Part shown: in pieces, positions 26,153-34,854 of the stretch
Position numbering within the stretch: position 1 is the first letter of the stretch
Layout: every line of letters begins with the position of its first letter
NCBI RefSeq assembly: GCF_002904335.1
Contig: NZ_PPHF01000030.1
Location: 186,001-250,000 of the forward strand
Reading direction: 5' to 3'
DNA: 64,000 nt
Source: Amycolatopsis sp. CA-126428
Lineage (GTDB): Bacteria; Actinomycetota; Actinomycetes; Mycobacteriales; Pseudonocardiaceae
Made by a program: the position numbers and the translations under genes
Notes under the pieces: generated by a model
What the model was told of the DNA's origin: nothing
Seen by the model: only the letters and a program-made list of their open reading frames with translations
The model's database searches: none

Positions 26153-27426
26153 CGGAATCCCTCGACGCGGCACGGCCGGAGGCGGCCGGGGACGAGGCCG
26201 AGCTGCGCTCGGTCGACGCGCAGATCTCGATGACCTTGGACGCCGCCGTCCGGCCCCAGCCGGTGCGCGTGGCGATCTCCGAGGCCCAGGGGCTGCTCTG
26301 CGCCGAGGAAGTGGTCGCCGAGCACGCGCTGCCCGGGTTCGACCAAGCCGCGATCGACGGGTACGCGGTGCGCAGCGTCGACGTGCGCAACGCCGGGCAG
26401 GAGCCGGTGCAGCTGCCGGTCGTCGGGGAGATCGCGGCGGGCTCGCGCCAGCCGCGCCGGCTCCAGCCCGGCCAGGCCGTCCGCGTCGACACCGGCGCGC
26501 CGCTGCCGACGCTGGCCGACGCCGTCGTGCCGCTCGCCTACACCGACGGGCACCAGGCCAAGGTCACGGTGCACCGCTCGGTGCCGTCGGCGGGGTACGT
26601 GCGGCGGGCCGGCGAGGACGTCCAGATCGGGGACGTCGCGGTGCGCCGTGGCGACACCATCGGCTCGGCCCAGGTGGGCCTGCTGGCCGCGGTCGGCCGG
26701 GCGAAGGTCCTCGTCTACCCGCGGCCGCGGGTGTCGATCGTGTCCGTCGGCGACGAGCTGGTCGACGTCGACCGGACGCCGTCGGTCGGGCAGGTCTACG
26801 ACGTCAACTCCTACGCCCTGTCCGCGGCCGCCCGGGACGCGGGTGCCGAGGTCAGCCGGGTCGGCATCGTGCCGAGCGAGCCGAAGCGGCTGCGGGAGGT
26901 CGTCGAGGGCCGGCTGCTGATGTCGGAGATCGTCGTGGTCGCGGGCGGCGCCGGGGGCGCCACCGGCGACGAGGTCCACGCCGCGCTGTCCGACCTCGGC
27001 CGGATCGACATGACGCGGGTGGCGATGCACCCCGGCTCGGTCCAGGGGTTCGGCAGGCTCGGCCCCGACTCGGTGCCGACCTTCCTCATCCCGGGCAACC
27101 CGATGAGCGCGCTGGTGGTGTTCGAGGTGCTGGTGCGGCCGCTGATCCGGGCGGCGCGCGGAACCCGGAACCCGCACCGGCGGATCGTCGGCGCGCGGCT
27201 GCTGTCGCCGATCACCTCGACCGCCGGCCGGCGCGGGTTCCTCCGCGGCCAGCTGCTGCGCGACGAGGCCAACGGCGAGTACCTGGTCCAGCCGCTCGGC
27301 CAGTCCGGGGCGCACCTGCTCGCGTCGCTGGCCGAGGCGAACTGCCTGATCAACGTGCCGGAAGAGGCGACCGAAGTCCCCGCCGGCGAGCAGGTGCAGG
27401 TGACCTTCCTGGCGCAACGGGCCTGA
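26149..27426 (+). CDS. glp: Gephyrin-like molybdotransferase Glp (MoeA family)
   Basis: 425 residues. MoeA fold: AEHALPGFDQAAIDGYAVRS, then VRVDTGAPLP, the MPT-binding VSIVSVGDELVD and VVAGGAGGATGDEVH, and FLIPGNPMSALV. In Corynebacterium the orthologous Glp binds FtsZ and a membrane receptor GlpR, linking it to division. A GlpR/SepX-like gene lies 830 bases downstream here. Catalytic molybdenum insertion is also possible. It overlaps galU by 4 bases and the acetyltransferase gene by 1 base. Confidence 0.93.
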   Translation: MTESLDAARPEAAGDEAELRSVDAQISMTLDAAVRPQPVRVAISEAQGLLCAEEVVAEHALPGFDQAAIDGYAVRSVDVRNAGQEPVQLPVVGEIAAGSRQPRRLQPGQAVRVDTGAPLPTLADAVVPLAYTDGHQAKVTVHRSVPSAGYVRRAGEDVQIGDVAVRRGDTIGSAQVGLLAAVGRAKVLVYPRPRVSIVSVGDELVDVDRTPSVGQVYDVNSYALSAAARDAGAEVSRVGIVPSEPKRLREVVEGRLLMSEIVVVAGGAGGATGDEVHAALSDLGRIDMTRVAMHPGSVQGFGRLGPDSVPTFLIPGNPMSALVVFEVLVRPLIRAARGTRNPHRRIVGARLLSPITSTAGRRGFLRGQLLRDEANGEYLVQPLGQSGAHLLASLAEANCLINVPEEATEVPAGEQVQVTFLAQRA

Positions 27427-28094
27427 TGAACTCCGTGTCGGGCGTGTCCTATCCGGTCGAAAGCCGGCACCCGGGCTGGCCGGCGCGGCTGGGCCCGCTG
27501 CGGGTGCCCGCGGGCGAGGTCGCGATCCGGCCGGTCCGGCTGCGCGACGCCGGTGAGTGGAGCCGGATCCGGCTCCGGGACCGCGCGCACCTCGAAATGT
27601 GGGAGCCCACCGGCGTCGGCCCGTGGCCGGAACGCAACGCCTTCTGGTCGTGGCCGTCGCAGTGGGCCGCGCTGCGTTCGCTCGCTCGGCGTGGTCAGTG
27701 CCTCCCGTTCACCATCACCCTGGACGGTCGCCTGGCGGGGCAGATCACTGTGGGTAACGTCATCCGGGCGTCGCTGCGGTCGGCCTGGATCGGCTACTGG
27801 GTGTCGTCCGAGGTGGTCCGCGGCGGAGTGGCGACGGCCGCCGTCGCGCTCGTCACCGACCACGCCTTCGGGCCGGCCGGGCTGCACCGGCTGGAGGCCA
27901 CCGTGCGGCCGGAAAACGCCGCCAGCCTGCGGGTTCTCACCAAGGCGGGCTACCGGCGGGAGGGCCTGTTCGAGCGTTATCTCGACGTCGCGGGCGGCTG
28001 GCGGGACCACTATTGCTACGCCGTGACGCGCGAGGAAACCGGGCCGGGGCTGGTGTCGCGGCTGGTCGCGACGGGCCGCGCCGACTACGCCTGA
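27426..28094 (+). CDS. RimJ/RimL-type GNAT acetyltransferase
   Basis: 222 residues. GNAT fold with an N-terminal substrate region (RPVRLRDAGEWSRIRLRDRA) and the acetyl-CoA segment RGGVATAAVALV, followed by HRLEATVRPENAASLRVLTK. It resembles RimJ, the N-terminal acetyltransferase of ribosomal protein S5, though other protein targets are possible. Its ATG overlaps the Glp stop by 1 base. Confidence 0.9.
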   Translation: MNSVSGVSYPVESRHPGWPARLGPLRVPAGEVAIRPVRLRDAGEWSRIRLRDRAHLEMWEPTGVGPWPERNAFWSWPSQWAALRSLARRGQCLPFTITLDGRLAGQITVGNVIRASLRSAWIGYWVSSEVVRGGVATAAVALVTDHAFGPAGLHRLEATVRPENAASLRVLTKAGYRREGLFERYLDVAGGWRDHYCYAVTREETGPGLVSRLVATGRADYA

Positions 28095-28257
28095 ACGTGA
28101 TTACCCACCTGGGTCAGTAGCCGCGTTACCACATGCTGTGAGTTTCACCTAATCCGGTGAGGCTTTTCCGAGATCCAAACCGGCGAGTCTCCGTCCGATC
28201 TGTTACTCCTGTGACTAACGTGATTCGTGGTGGAAGGATCGGGGGAGGTGACGGGAG

Positions 28258-29109
28258 ATGCCCAGCTCCGTGATCATCGTCGCGCTCGCCGCGGCATGGC
28301 TCGTCGTACTCGTGCCCATGGTCGCGCGTCGGCGGCAGCAGGTCGCGAGAACGGCCGACTCGGCGCTCGCGGCCAGGGTCGTACGCAGTGGACGCAACGA
28401 AGACCGGGAGGAATTCGCCATGTCCGATCCCGGGAAGTCCCGGCCTTCGGTGGAGGACGACCTCGCGGAACTGGAGGCCGAACTCGAACTCGAAGACGAC
28501 TTCGAGGAACCGGACCCCGAACCCGAGCCGCTCCCGCAGCCGGCCCGGGGCTCGCGGGCCGAGCGTGACCGGTCCGACCGGTCCGGCTACCGGCCCGGCC
28601 GCGGCGGCTTCGACCCCGAGGCCGCCGAGATCGCGGCCCGCGCCAAGTACGGCTTCCGGCAGCGCATCGTCGTCGCCCTGCTCGTGATCGCGGTGATCAG
28701 CGGGGTCGTCGCCGGCGTCGTCTTCCCGCTGGCCTGGTGGGGCCACGGCGCGATCGACGTCGTGCTCGTCGGGTACCTCGTGTACCTGCGCCGCCAGGTG
28801 CGCATCGAGGAGGAGATCCGGCAGCGCCGGCTCGCCCGCTTCAACAGCACCCGTGCGCCCCGGCGTCCCTCGACATCGGCGGTTCCTTCGACTTCGACGT
28901 CGGCTTCGTCGGCGGAAGAAGACCACGCGGAAACCGAGGACGTGGACGTCGTCGAGCCGGCCCGCCGCCAGGTCGTCGAGCGCCGCCCATCCCCGACATC
29001 CCGCGTCCGCCGCAGCGCGGTCGTCGTCGACCTCGACGACGAGGACCCGGCGTTCGAGGAGCTCGACGAGCCCGGAACCGGCCCGTACCGCCGCGCCGTC
29101 GGGGAGTGA
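28258..29109 (+). CDS. sepX: SepX/GlpR-family divisome membrane protein
   Basis: 283 residues. An N-terminal membrane helix (VIIVALAAAWLVVLVPMVARR) written here only in part, a long acidic linker, two central helices (about 137-180) and a charged C-terminal tail rich in Asp, Glu and Arg. This layout matches SepX of Streptomyces and GlpR of Corynebacterium, which recruit Glp and FtsZ. The neighbouring glp supports it. The 163 bases upstream contain a probable promoter, with GGGAGG before the ATG. Confidence 0.85.
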   Translation: MPSSVIIVALAAAWLVVLVPMVARRRQQVARTADSALAARVVRSGRNEDREEFAMSDPGKSRPSVEDDLAELEAELELEDDFEEPDPEPEPLPQPARGSRAERDRSDRSGYRPGRGGFDPEAAEIAARAKYGFRQRIVVALLVIAVISGVVAGVVFPLAWWGHGAIDVVLVGYLVYLRRQVRIEEEIRQRRLARFNSTRAPRRPSTSAVPSTSTSASSAEEDHAETEDVDVVEPARRQVVERRPSPTSRVRRSAVVVDLDDEDPAFEELDEPGTGPYRRAVGE

Positions 29110-29163
29110 CCCCCCTGCACGGGGTGCTCGTGGGGCACTGCTAAGCTCTACGAGCACAACCAA

Positions 29164-29236
29164 GGGGCTGTAGCGCAGTTGGTAGCGCGTCTCGTTCGCA
29201 TCGAGAAGGTCAGGGGTTCGATTCCCCTCAGCTCCA
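29164..29236 (+). tRNA. tRNA-Ala (anticodon CGC)
   Basis: Acceptor GGGGCTG pairs with CAGCTCC, the anticodon stem TCTCG/CGAGA encloses TTCGCAT (anticodon CGC), and the T arm has GGTTCGATTCC. Discriminator A, no encoded CCA. It is 54 bases after the sepX stop. Confidence 0.96.
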
Positions 29237-29252
29237 CGCTTTGGTGGCCCGT

Positions 29253-29278
29253 GCCCGCGGAGGGTGCGGGCCTTTTTG
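29253..29278 (+). terminator. Rho-independent terminator after tRNA-Ala
   Basis: Stem GCCCGC/GCGGGC with a 7-base loop, followed by CTTTTTG, is the canonical intrinsic terminator form and lies 17 bases beyond the tRNA. Confidence 0.85.
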
Positions 29279-29296
29279 CGTCCGCGTGGGTCCCGG

Positions 29297-29944
29297 TCAG
29301 GGGTGCACTAGTTCCTGGCTCCACTCGTGGCGCTGTTGGGCGTGCAGGTGCCAGTAGTGCTCCGCGATGTCTTCGGGGTCGAACGCTGTGCCTGGGGCGA
29401 TCGGGCCATTCACGGTGACCGATGCGATGTGGACGCCGGCTGGTCCGTACTGCTTGTCTAGCAATGTCACCAGGGCTCGTACTCCCGCCTTGCCCAGGGA
29501 GAGGCTCACGTACTCGGGGTTCGGGTCGGGCATTCCGCCGGTGATGAGGAACGAACCGCTGCCGCGCTGGGACATTGCCGGGGCGATGTGTGCCGCGGCC
29601 GTGATCGCTCCCAGCACGTTGACCGCCCAGGCCTGCTGGTGCGCCGCCACGGACAGCTCGCCGGGGCGGTCCGGCTGGATGATTGCCGCGTTGTACACCA
29701 CGGCCTGCGGTAGGCCGAACTTTGCCGTTGCCGTGTCTAGTGCGGTTCGCAGCGCTGTCTCGTCGGTGCTGTCCGCCGTCAGCGTGATCACCGGGACTCC
29801 GGTCGGAGTCAGGGCGTCGGCCAGGGTCTTCAGCTTCTCCCCGGACCGGGCCACCATGGCGACGGGCAGTCCTTCCCGTGCGAATCTGCGGGCCACCGAG
29901 AGGCCGAGGCCTGGTCCCGCTCCGATGATCACCACGCCTGGCAT
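29297..29944 (-). CDS. Short-chain dehydrogenase/reductase, MerR-linked
   Basis: 215 residues. Rossmann signature VVIIGAGPGLGLSVARRF and NAAIIQ are typical SDR features. The catalytic Tyr region is atypical (EYVSLSLGKAG, Tyr-x3-Ser rather than Tyr-x3-Lys, with Lys further on), so catalysis may be reduced or altered. It is divergent from a MerR-type regulator with a symmetric site between them, so the regulator probably controls it. Confidence 0.82.
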   Translation of the reverse strand: MPGVVIIGAGPGLGLSVARRFAREGLPVAMVARSGEKLKTLADALTPTGVPVITLTADSTDETALRTALDTATAKFGLPQAVVYNAAIIQPDRPGELSVAAHQQAWAVNVLGAITAAAHIAPAMSQRGSGSFLITGGMPDPNPEYVSLSLGKAGVRALVTLLDKQYGPAGVHIASVTVNGPIAPGTAFDPEDIAEHYWHLHAQQRHEWSQELVHP

Positions 29945-29968
29945 CGCTGGCTCCTTCGTCTTCCTCCG

Positions 29969-30005
29969 TCACCGATGACAAAAGGCTAAAGTCTCACATC
30001 GGTGA
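29969..30005 (+). promoter_or_regulatory. Inverted repeat between SDR and MerR genes
   Basis: TCACCGATG at 29969 and its exact reverse complement CATCGGTGA at 29997 flank 19 bases in the divergent promoter region. A 19-base interval is the unusual promoter spacing that MerR regulators act on, which makes this a good operator candidate. Confidence 0.5.
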
Positions 30006-30022
30006 GAAGGTCAAGGGGGAAC

Positions 30023-30394
30023 ATGCGGATCGGCGCTTTGGCCCGGAGAACCGGGGTGAACGAACGGCTGCTGCGCTACTACGAGGAGCAGGGCCTGCTC
30101 CGGCCGGCGCGGCGGGCGAACGGCTACCGCGAGTACAGCGAGCCCGACATCGTCACGGTCGTGCGCATCCGCGCTCTGCTCGCCGCGGGACTGCCCACCA
30201 CCGTCATCGGGCAGATCCTGCCCTGCGTGCACACCGACGGCGGACAGCTCGTTCCCGAACCTTGCCCGGACATGGTCACGCACCTCCAGCGAGAACACGC
30301 CCGGATCGACGAGGCGATCGGGCAGCTCCGGGCCTCCCAGCGCGCTCTCGGCGCCCTTCTCGCGGCTGCACAAGAGCAGCGCGAAAAGAGGTAG
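30023..30394 (+). CDS. MerR-family transcriptional regulator
   Basis: 123 residues. N-terminal MerR winged helix: MRIGALARRTGVNERLLRYY, then EEQGLLRPARRANGYREY. A dimerisation helix follows, with two Cys residues (PCVHTDG, EPCPDM) and His nearby that could bind metal or thiol-reactive ligands. It is divergent from the SDR gene. The effector is unknown. Confidence 0.9.
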   Translation: MRIGALARRTGVNERLLRYYEEQGLLRPARRANGYREYSEPDIVTVVRIRALLAAGLPTTVIGQILPCVHTDGGQLVPEPCPDMVTHLQREHARIDEAIGQLRASQRALGALLAAAQEQREKR

Positions 30395-30428
30395 ACGCGG
30401 GTTACCCGTGAGTAACTTATTCTCGGTG

Positions 30429-30483
30429 TATCGAAAAGCGCATACGTGCCGGCAACGCCGCGTTCCCTTGACTGAACGGCATG
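30429..30483 (+). promoter_or_regulatory. VanR-regulated promoter of vanH (copy 1 of a 55-bp duplicated element)
   Basis: The 55 bases ending in the vanH ATG match 46 of 55 positions, without gaps, to the 55 bases ending in the vanY ATG (34855-34909). Shared blocks include ACGTGCCGGCAAC and CCTTGACTGA. No clear Shine-Dalgarno sequence is seen before either ATG. Confidence 0.7.
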
Positions 30484-31455
30484 AGCGAACCGGCACCCGG
30501 GATGACGATCTACGGGTGTGAACCCGACGAGGCCGTGCTGTTCCGGGAGCTGGCGCCGCGCTTCGGCGTGACGCCGACCATCACGGACGCTCCCGTGTCC
30601 GAGGTCAACGCCGGACTCGCGTCCGGCAACCGGTGCGTCAGCGTCGGTCACAAGACTCCGGTCACGAATGCGACTCTTCTTGCGCTCAGCCAGGTCGGCG
30701 TTGCGTACGTCTCCACCCGGAGCGTCGGCTACGACCACATCGATGTCGGATACGCCGAGCGCGTCGGCATTTCCGTCGGGAACGTCGCCTATTCGCCGGA
30801 CAGCGTGGCCGACTACACGCTGATGCTGATGTTGATGCTCGTGCGGGACGCCAAGTCCGTCCTCCGCCGGGCCGATGAGCACGACTACCGGTTGAACGAC
30901 GTGCGCGGGAAAGAGCTGCGTGACCTCACCGTCGGGGTGATCGGGACCGGGCGGATCGGGACCGCGGTCGTCGATCGGTTGCGGGGCTTCGGTTCCCGCG
31001 TGGTCGCCTACGACAGCCGCCCTCGGGGCGGGATCGACTACGCCGAGCTTGACGAACTGCTGCGGTCGAGCGACATCGTCACGCTCCACACTCCACTCGA
31101 CGCCGGCACGTACCACCTGCTGGATCGACGGCGGTTCGAGCTGATGAAGGCCGGGGCGTTCGTCGTCAACACCGGGCGCGGGCCCCTTCTCGATACCGAG
31201 GCGCTCGTCGCGGCGCTGGAAAACGGCAGGCTGGGCGGGGCCGCGCTCGATGTCCTCGAAGGGGAAGAGGGCGTCTTCTACGCCGACTGCCGGGGTGGGC
31301 CCGTCCGGAGCGAACTGCTGGTGCGGCTGCAAAAACTGCCCACTGTGCTGATCACTCCGCACACCGCCTACTACACCGACCACGCGCTCGGCGACACCGT
31401 CGAAAACTCCATCGTCAACTGCCTGAACTTCGAAAGCGGGAAGCGGCATGAATAG
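30481..31455 (+). CDS. vanH: D-lactate dehydrogenase VanH
   Basis: 324 residues of the D-2-hydroxyacid dehydrogenase family. NAD-binding GVIGTGRIGTAVVDRL, catalytic-domain FVVNTGRGPLLDTEAL, and PHTAYYTDHAL close to known VanH. It reduces pyruvate to D-lactate for the resistant D-Ala-D-Lac depsipeptide. It is the first gene of a vanHAX operon and overlaps vanA by 8 bases. Control by VanR is supported by the promoter shared with vanY. Confidence 0.97.
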   Translation: MSEPAPGMTIYGCEPDEAVLFRELAPRFGVTPTITDAPVSEVNAGLASGNRCVSVGHKTPVTNATLLALSQVGVAYVSTRSVGYDHIDVGYAERVGISVGNVAYSPDSVADYTLMLMLMLVRDAKSVLRRADEHDYRLNDVRGKELRDLTVGVIGTGRIGTAVVDRLRGFGSRVVAYDSRPRGGIDYAELDELLRSSDIVTLHTPLDAGTYHLLDRRRFELMKAGAFVVNTGRGPLLDTEALVAALENGRLGGAALDVLEGEEGVFYADCRGGPVRSELLVRLQKLPTVLITPHTAYYTDHALGDTVENSIVNCLNFESGKRHE

Positions 31456-32464
31456 GCTCAAGGCCGGGATCCTCTTCGGGGGCGTCTCCGAGGAACACCC
31501 CGTCTCCGTGAAGTCCGCGCAAGAGGTCGCGCGGCACCTCGACACCGGCAAGTACGAACCGTTCTGGATCGGGATCACGAAGGACGGCGCCTGGAAACTT
31601 TGTGACGGCCCGGAAACGGGCTGGGAAACCGGGAGGACGGTCGTCCTGTCGCCGGACCGGAGTGTGCCCGGCCTGCTGGTCCTCGACGACGGGAAGTACG
31701 AGACGATCGGCTTGGACGTCGTGCTGCCCGTGCTGCACGGCAAGTTCGGCGAAGACGGCGTGGTGCAGGGTCTGCTGGAGCTTTCCGGGATTCCTTACGC
31801 GGGCTGCGACGTCCCGAGTTCCGCGCTGTGCATCGACAAATCGCTCGCTTACGTCGTCGCCGCGAACGCGGGCATCGCCACGCCGAACTTCCGGATCGTG
31901 CGGGCGGGCCAGGAAGTCGAGGGACTCACCTATCCCGTCTTCGTGAAGCCGGCTCGTTCGGGCTCGTCGTTCGGCGTCAGCAAGGTGTCCGGCCAAGAAG
32001 AGCTGGCCGCCGCGATCGAGACCGCCGCGCGGTACGACTCGAAGGTGCTGATCGAAGAGGCCGTCGCCGGGAGCGAGGTCGGGTGCGCGATCTTGGGCAG
32101 CGGCCCGGAGCTGTTCGCCGGCGAGGTCGACCGGGTCGCCCTCACCCACGGCTTCTTCCGGATCCACCAGGAAGAAACCCCCGAAAGCGGCTCCGAGAAC
32201 TCGACGTTCATCGTGCCCGCCGACATCCCGGCCGAGACCCGCGCACGCGTCCAGGACACGGCGAAAGCCATCTACCGCGCGCTGGGCTGCGGGGGACTGG
32301 CCCGGGTCGACATGTTCCTCACCGACGACGGCACGGTGGTCCTCAACGAGGTCAACACCTTGCCCGGGCTGACGTCGTACAGCCGCTACCCGAGGATGAT
32401 GGCGGCCGCCGGCTTGCCGCTGCCGGACCTGATCGACCGGATCGTGGCCGGGACAGTCCGGTGA
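31448..32464 (+). CDS. vanA: D-alanine--D-lactate ligase VanA
   Basis: 338 residues, ATP-grasp. It starts MNRLKAGILFGGVSEEHPVS, has VLHGKFGEDGVVQGLLEL, the KSLAYVVAA loop, FVKPARSGSSFGVSKV and VVLNEVNTLPGLT metal site. The omega-loop region HGFFRIHQEETPESGSENS carries the His typical of D-lactate-selecting ligases rather than housekeeping Ddl. It produces D-Ala-D-Lac, lowering glycopeptide affinity. It overlaps vanH by 8 and vanX by 4 bases. Confidence 0.97.
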   Translation: MNRLKAGILFGGVSEEHPVSVKSAQEVARHLDTGKYEPFWIGITKDGAWKLCDGPETGWETGRTVVLSPDRSVPGLLVLDDGKYETIGLDVVLPVLHGKFGEDGVVQGLLELSGIPYAGCDVPSSALCIDKSLAYVVAANAGIATPNFRIVRAGQEVEGLTYPVFVKPARSGSSFGVSKVSGQEELAAAIETAARYDSKVLIEEAVAGSEVGCAILGSGPELFAGEVDRVALTHGFFRIHQEETPESGSENSTFIVPADIPAETRARVQDTAKAIYRALGCGGLARVDMFLTDDGTVVLNEVNTLPGLTSYSRYPRMMAAAGLPLPDLIDRIVAGTVR

Positions 32465-33069
32465 ACGACGACTTCGCCTTCGTGGACGAGCTGGTGCCCG
32501 GCATCCGCTGGGACGCCAAGTACGCCACCTGGGACAACTTCACCGGCAAGCCGGTGGACGGCTACCTCGCCAACCGGATAGTCGGCACGAGGACCTTGTG
32601 CGCCGCCCTGGCGGAAGCGCAGGAGAAGGCCGCGTCGCTCGGCTTCGGGCTGCTGCTGTGGGACGGCTACCGCCCGCAACGCGCTGTCGACCACTTCCTG
32701 CGCTGGGTGGACGAGCCGGAGGACGGCCGCACGAAGCTCTGGCACTACCCGAACATCGACCGGGCCACGATGTTCGCCAAGGGGTACGTGGCGGCCAAAT
32801 CGGGGCACAGCCGGGGCAGCACCGTCGACCTGACCCTCTACCACCTCGTCACCGGTGAGCTGGCGGCCATGGGCGGTGGCCACGATCTGATGGACGCGAT
32901 CTCGCACCACGACGCACGGGGGATTTCGCCCCTCGAAGCGGGGAACCGCCGCCACCTCCGGTCCATCATGGAGGATTGCGGGTTCGCCGCGTACGAGCGC
33001 GAATGGTGGCACTACGGCCTGAAGGACGAGCCCTACCCGGACACGTACTTCGACTTCCCCGTCGCGTAG
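32461..33069 (+). CDS. vanX: D,D-dipeptidase VanX
   Basis: 202 residues from a GTG. All catalytic residues fall at the classical VanX numbers: Arg71 (DGYRPQ), His116 and Asp123 (SGHSRGSTVDL), Glu181 and His184 (EWWHY). It hydrolyses D-Ala-D-Ala so that only the depsipeptide enters peptidoglycan. Its last 37 bases overlap the convergent vanS gene. Confidence 0.97.
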   Translation: MNDDFAFVDELVPGIRWDAKYATWDNFTGKPVDGYLANRIVGTRTLCAALAEAQEKAASLGFGLLLWDGYRPQRAVDHFLRWVDEPEDGRTKLWHYPNIDRATMFAKGYVAAKSGHSRGSTVDLTLYHLVTGELAAMGGGHDLMDAISHHDARGISPLEAGNRRHLRSIMEDCGFAAYEREWWHYGLKDEPYPDTYFDFPVA

Positions 33070-34148
33070 CCGAGTGAGATGGGCAGCCGGACGGTGACGC
33101 GGAGGCCGCCCGCCGGACGCGGGGTCAGGCTGAGCGTCCCGTCGTGGGCCTGGGTGATGCTCTTGACGATGGCCAGGCCCAGGCCCACCCCCGCCTGGTC
33201 GGTGCGGATGCGCTCGGTACCGCGCTGGAAGGGCTCGGCGAGGGTGGCGACCAGGGGCTGCGGGAGGTGTTCACCGGTGTTCTCGACGGTGAGCACCACG
33301 GTCCCGGGTTCGATGCCGGTCGTCACCCACACCGCGCCCTGCTCGGGCAGGTTGTGGACGATCGCGTTGTGCACCAGGTTCGTCGTCAGCTGCAGCAGGA
33401 GCGCCGGCGAGCCGAAGGTGGGCGCGGCCTCGCCGGACGTCTCGACGGTGACTCCCCGCTTCTCGGCGAGGAGCAGGAGCGTTTCGGCGGCTTCCTCCGC
33501 GACCAGGGACAGGTCGACGCGGTCGCGGCTGAAGGCCCGCTGCTCGGTGCGGCTGAGCAGGAGCAGGGCTTCGGTGAGTTCGATCGCCCGGGTGTTGACG
33601 ACGCGGAGGCGTTCGTCGAGTTCGCCGGTGGTGCGCTCGGGGTCGTTGCGGGCGACGTCGAGGAGGCTCTGCGTGATCGCCAGCGGGGTGCGCAGTTCGT
33701 GGGACGCGTTGGCGGCGAACCGCCGCTGCTCGGTGACGTGCGCCTCGAGCCGCGCGAGCATGGTGTCGAAGGCGTCGGCGAGTTCGCGGAACTCGTCGGT
33801 GCGGCCGGGCAGCCGGATGCGGTGGGACAGCGAGCCGGTCGCGGCGACGCGGGTGGCGTCGGTGATGCGGGTCAGCGGGGCGAGCATCCGGCCGGCCAGG
33901 ACCCACCCGCCCAGGAACCCGAACACCAGCAGGAAGACGATCACGGCGGCCATGAACGGGACGAAGGCGCGGACCAGGACCGCGCGGTTGATCCAGAAGT
34001 TGCCCTCGGTGGTGATCCAGCCGTTCGGCAGGAAGTACAGGTAGAAGGCCAGCACGGCCACGAGCAGCAGGATGCCCGCGAGCATGACGAAGCCGGCGTA
34101 GCTGAGGGTGAGTTTGAGGCGGGCGCTCAACCCCGGTTCCCTAGGCAC
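33033..34148 (-). CDS. vanS: Sensor histidine kinase VanS
   Basis: 371 residues. Two membrane helices (about 17-40 and 62-85) enclose a short 20-residue extracellular loop, as in actinomycete VanS. HAMP follows, then FAANASHELRTPLA with His150, N-box NLVHNAIVHN, and [12 protein letters not shown]. It would phosphorylate VanR on glycopeptide exposure. It overlaps vanR by 8 bases. Its 3' end runs 37 bases into vanX on the other strand, so the final dozen codons also code for VanX. Confidence 0.92.
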   Translation of the reverse strand: MPREPGLSARLKLTLSYAGFVMLAGILLLVAVLAFYLYFLPNGWITTEGNFWINRAVLVRAFVPFMAAVIVFLLVFGFLGGWVLAGRMLAPLTRITDATRVAATGSLSHRIRLPGRTDEFRELADAFDTMLARLEAHVTEQRRFAANASHELRTPLAITQSLLDVARNDPERTTGELDERLRVVNTRAIELTEALLLLSRTEQRAFSRDRVDLSLVAEEAAETLLLLAEKRGVTVETSGEAAPTFGSPALLLQLTTNLVHNAIVHNLPEQGAVWVTTGIEPGTVVLTVENTGEHLPQPLVATLAEPFQRGTERIRTDQAGVGLGLAIVKSITQAHDGTLSLTPRPAGGLRVTVRLPISLGYATGKSKYVSG

Positions 34149-34818
34149 GGTCTTCGCCCCCGGTTTCGATGCGGTAGCCGACGCCGGGGACGGTCGCGAT
34201 GATCCCCGGTTCGCCGAGCCGCTTGCGCAGCACGGAAACCGTGATGCGCACGGCGTTGGTGAACGGGTCCGCGTTCTCGTCCCACGCCCGCTCCAGCAGT
34301 TCTTCGGCGCTGATCACCCCGCCTCCGGCCGCGACGAGGACTTCGAGCACGGCGAACTGCTTCCGCGTCAGGGCCACGTACCGGCCGTCGCGGTAGACCT
34401 CGCGGCGGAACGGATCCAGGCGCAGGCCGGCGAGTTCGTGCACCGGCGGCCGGTTGTGCGCGCGCCGCCGGTCGAGGGCCCGGAGCCGGAGCACGAGTTC
34501 CCGGAGTTCGAACGGCTTCGTGAGGTAGTCGTCGGCGCCGAGGCCGAACCCGGTGGCCTTGTCGTCGAGCCGGTCGGCGGCGGTGAGCATGAGGATCGGC
34601 ATCCCGCTGCCGGAAGCGACGATGTGCCGGGCGACCTCGTCACCGGACGGGCCGGGGATGTCGCGGTCCAGGACGGCGATGTCGTAGGTGTTGACGCTCA
34701 GCAGTTCCAGTGCGGTGTCGCCGTCGCCGGCGGTGTCCGCCGCGATGGCCTCCAGCCGGAGGCCATCGCGGATGGCGTCGGCCAGGTAGGGCTCGTCCTC
34801 GACGATCAAGACACGCAC
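34141..34818 (-). CDS. vanR: Response regulator VanR
   Basis: 225 residues from a GTG. Receiver RVLIVEDEPYLADAIRDGL, phospho-acceptor Asp51 (IAVLDRDIPGP), and YLTKPFELREL. OmpR-type output ends ATVPGVGYRIE. The receiver wording is close to Streptomyces VanR. It lies between vanS and vanY and probably activates the twin promoters before vanH and vanY. Its own promoter shares the 88-base gap with vanY. Confidence 0.93.
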   Translation of the reverse strand: MRVLIVEDEPYLADAIRDGLRLEAIAADTAGDGDTALELLSVNTYDIAVLDRDIPGPSGDEVARHIVASGSGMPILMLTAADRLDDKATGFGLGADDYLTKPFELRELVLRLRALDRRRAHNRPPVHELAGLRLDPFRREVYRDGRYVALTRKQFAVLEVLVAAGGGVISAEELLERAWDENADPFTNAVRITVSVLRKRLGEPGIIATVPGVGYRIETGGEDRA

Positions 34819-34854
34819 CCTCCCGATGCTACGAGCGGGCGCCTATCGGGCGCA

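Noticed and set aside
29164..29236. tRNA-Ala as a second island integration site
   Set aside because: Flanking genes show no mobile or defence content, and an intrinsic terminator and ordinary genes follow.
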